Below are positions 6,056 through 6,063 of a stretch of DNA of 6,063 bases, in pieces; the first letter of the stretch is position 1; every line of letters begins with the position of its first letter. Source of the DNA: Bacteroidota bacterium (lineage in GTDB: Bacteria; Bacteroidota; Bacteroidia; Bacteroidales; VadinHA17). A model generated the notes under the pieces. The model saw only the letters and a program-made list of their open reading frames with translations. It searched no databases and was not told the origin of the DNA. The position numbers and the translations under genes are program-made. The stretch is taken from contig DAOVLD010000119.1 of NCBI GenBank assembly GCA_030631445.1, positions 1 through 6,063 on the forward strand, given 5' to 3'.

Positions 6056-6063
6056 CCAAGATA
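6056..6063 (-). promoter_or_regulatory. Possible -7 box for the small membrane protein gene
   Basis: The minus strand reads TATCTTGG, seven of eight positions matching TAnnTTTG, and would give a leader of about 30 bases before the ATG at 6020. The window ends here, so a -33 element cannot be checked. Weak call. Confidence 0.25.

Overview
The window looks like chromosomal DNA from a member of the Bacteroidota, most likely an environmental Bacteroidales-type organism. Three things support this. The secreted protein at 124-1620 (minus) ends in the CHU_C / type B C-terminal signal of the type IX secretion system, which is confined to that phylum. Sites matching the Bacteroidota sigma factor -7 box (TAnnTTTG) sit just upstream of three of the four genes. 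The DNA is AT-rich, with A/T-rich leaders in place of strong Shine-Dalgarno sites. No rRNA, tRNA, CRISPR array, transposase or phage gene is visible.

Layout from left to right: (1) 16-105 is a large imperfect palindrome built from CGCAAAG-type units, just beyond the 3' end of the first gene. (2) 124-1620 (minus) encodes a secreted protein with four fibronectin-III-like domains in an A-B-A-B pattern and a T9SS sorting domain. (3) 1621-1724 is a 104-bp divergent promoter region. (4) 1725-3497 (plus) encodes a ClC-family chloride channel/transporter with two C-terminal CBS domains. (5) 3498-3737 is a 240-bp spacer holding three different short-repeat tracts and a -7 box. (6) 3738-5513 (plus) encodes a second, paralogous ClC-CBS protein. 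(7) 5514-5546 holds a stem-loop that reads best as a terminator for the minus strand. (8) 5571-6020 (minus) encodes a small four-helix membrane protein of unknown function.

The centre of interest is the tandem ClC pair. By hand alignment the two proteins are about 49% identical and run without a gap for roughly the first 370 residues, so this is an old tandem duplication. Both keep the gating glutamate and the pore tyrosine. Both have Val where the intracellular proton glutamate of E. coli ClcA lies, and His where its central pore serine lies. The second copy also departs in two anion-path loops (GHGVA for GHGIP, GAEAP for GLEGP) and in a CBS residue expected to contact nucleotide. This suggests two related anion pathways with different conduction or gating, possibly as homo- or heterodimers. 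It is inference, and I do not claim a new kind of system. The flanking secreted protein and small membrane protein lie on the other strand and show no clear functional tie to the ClC pair.
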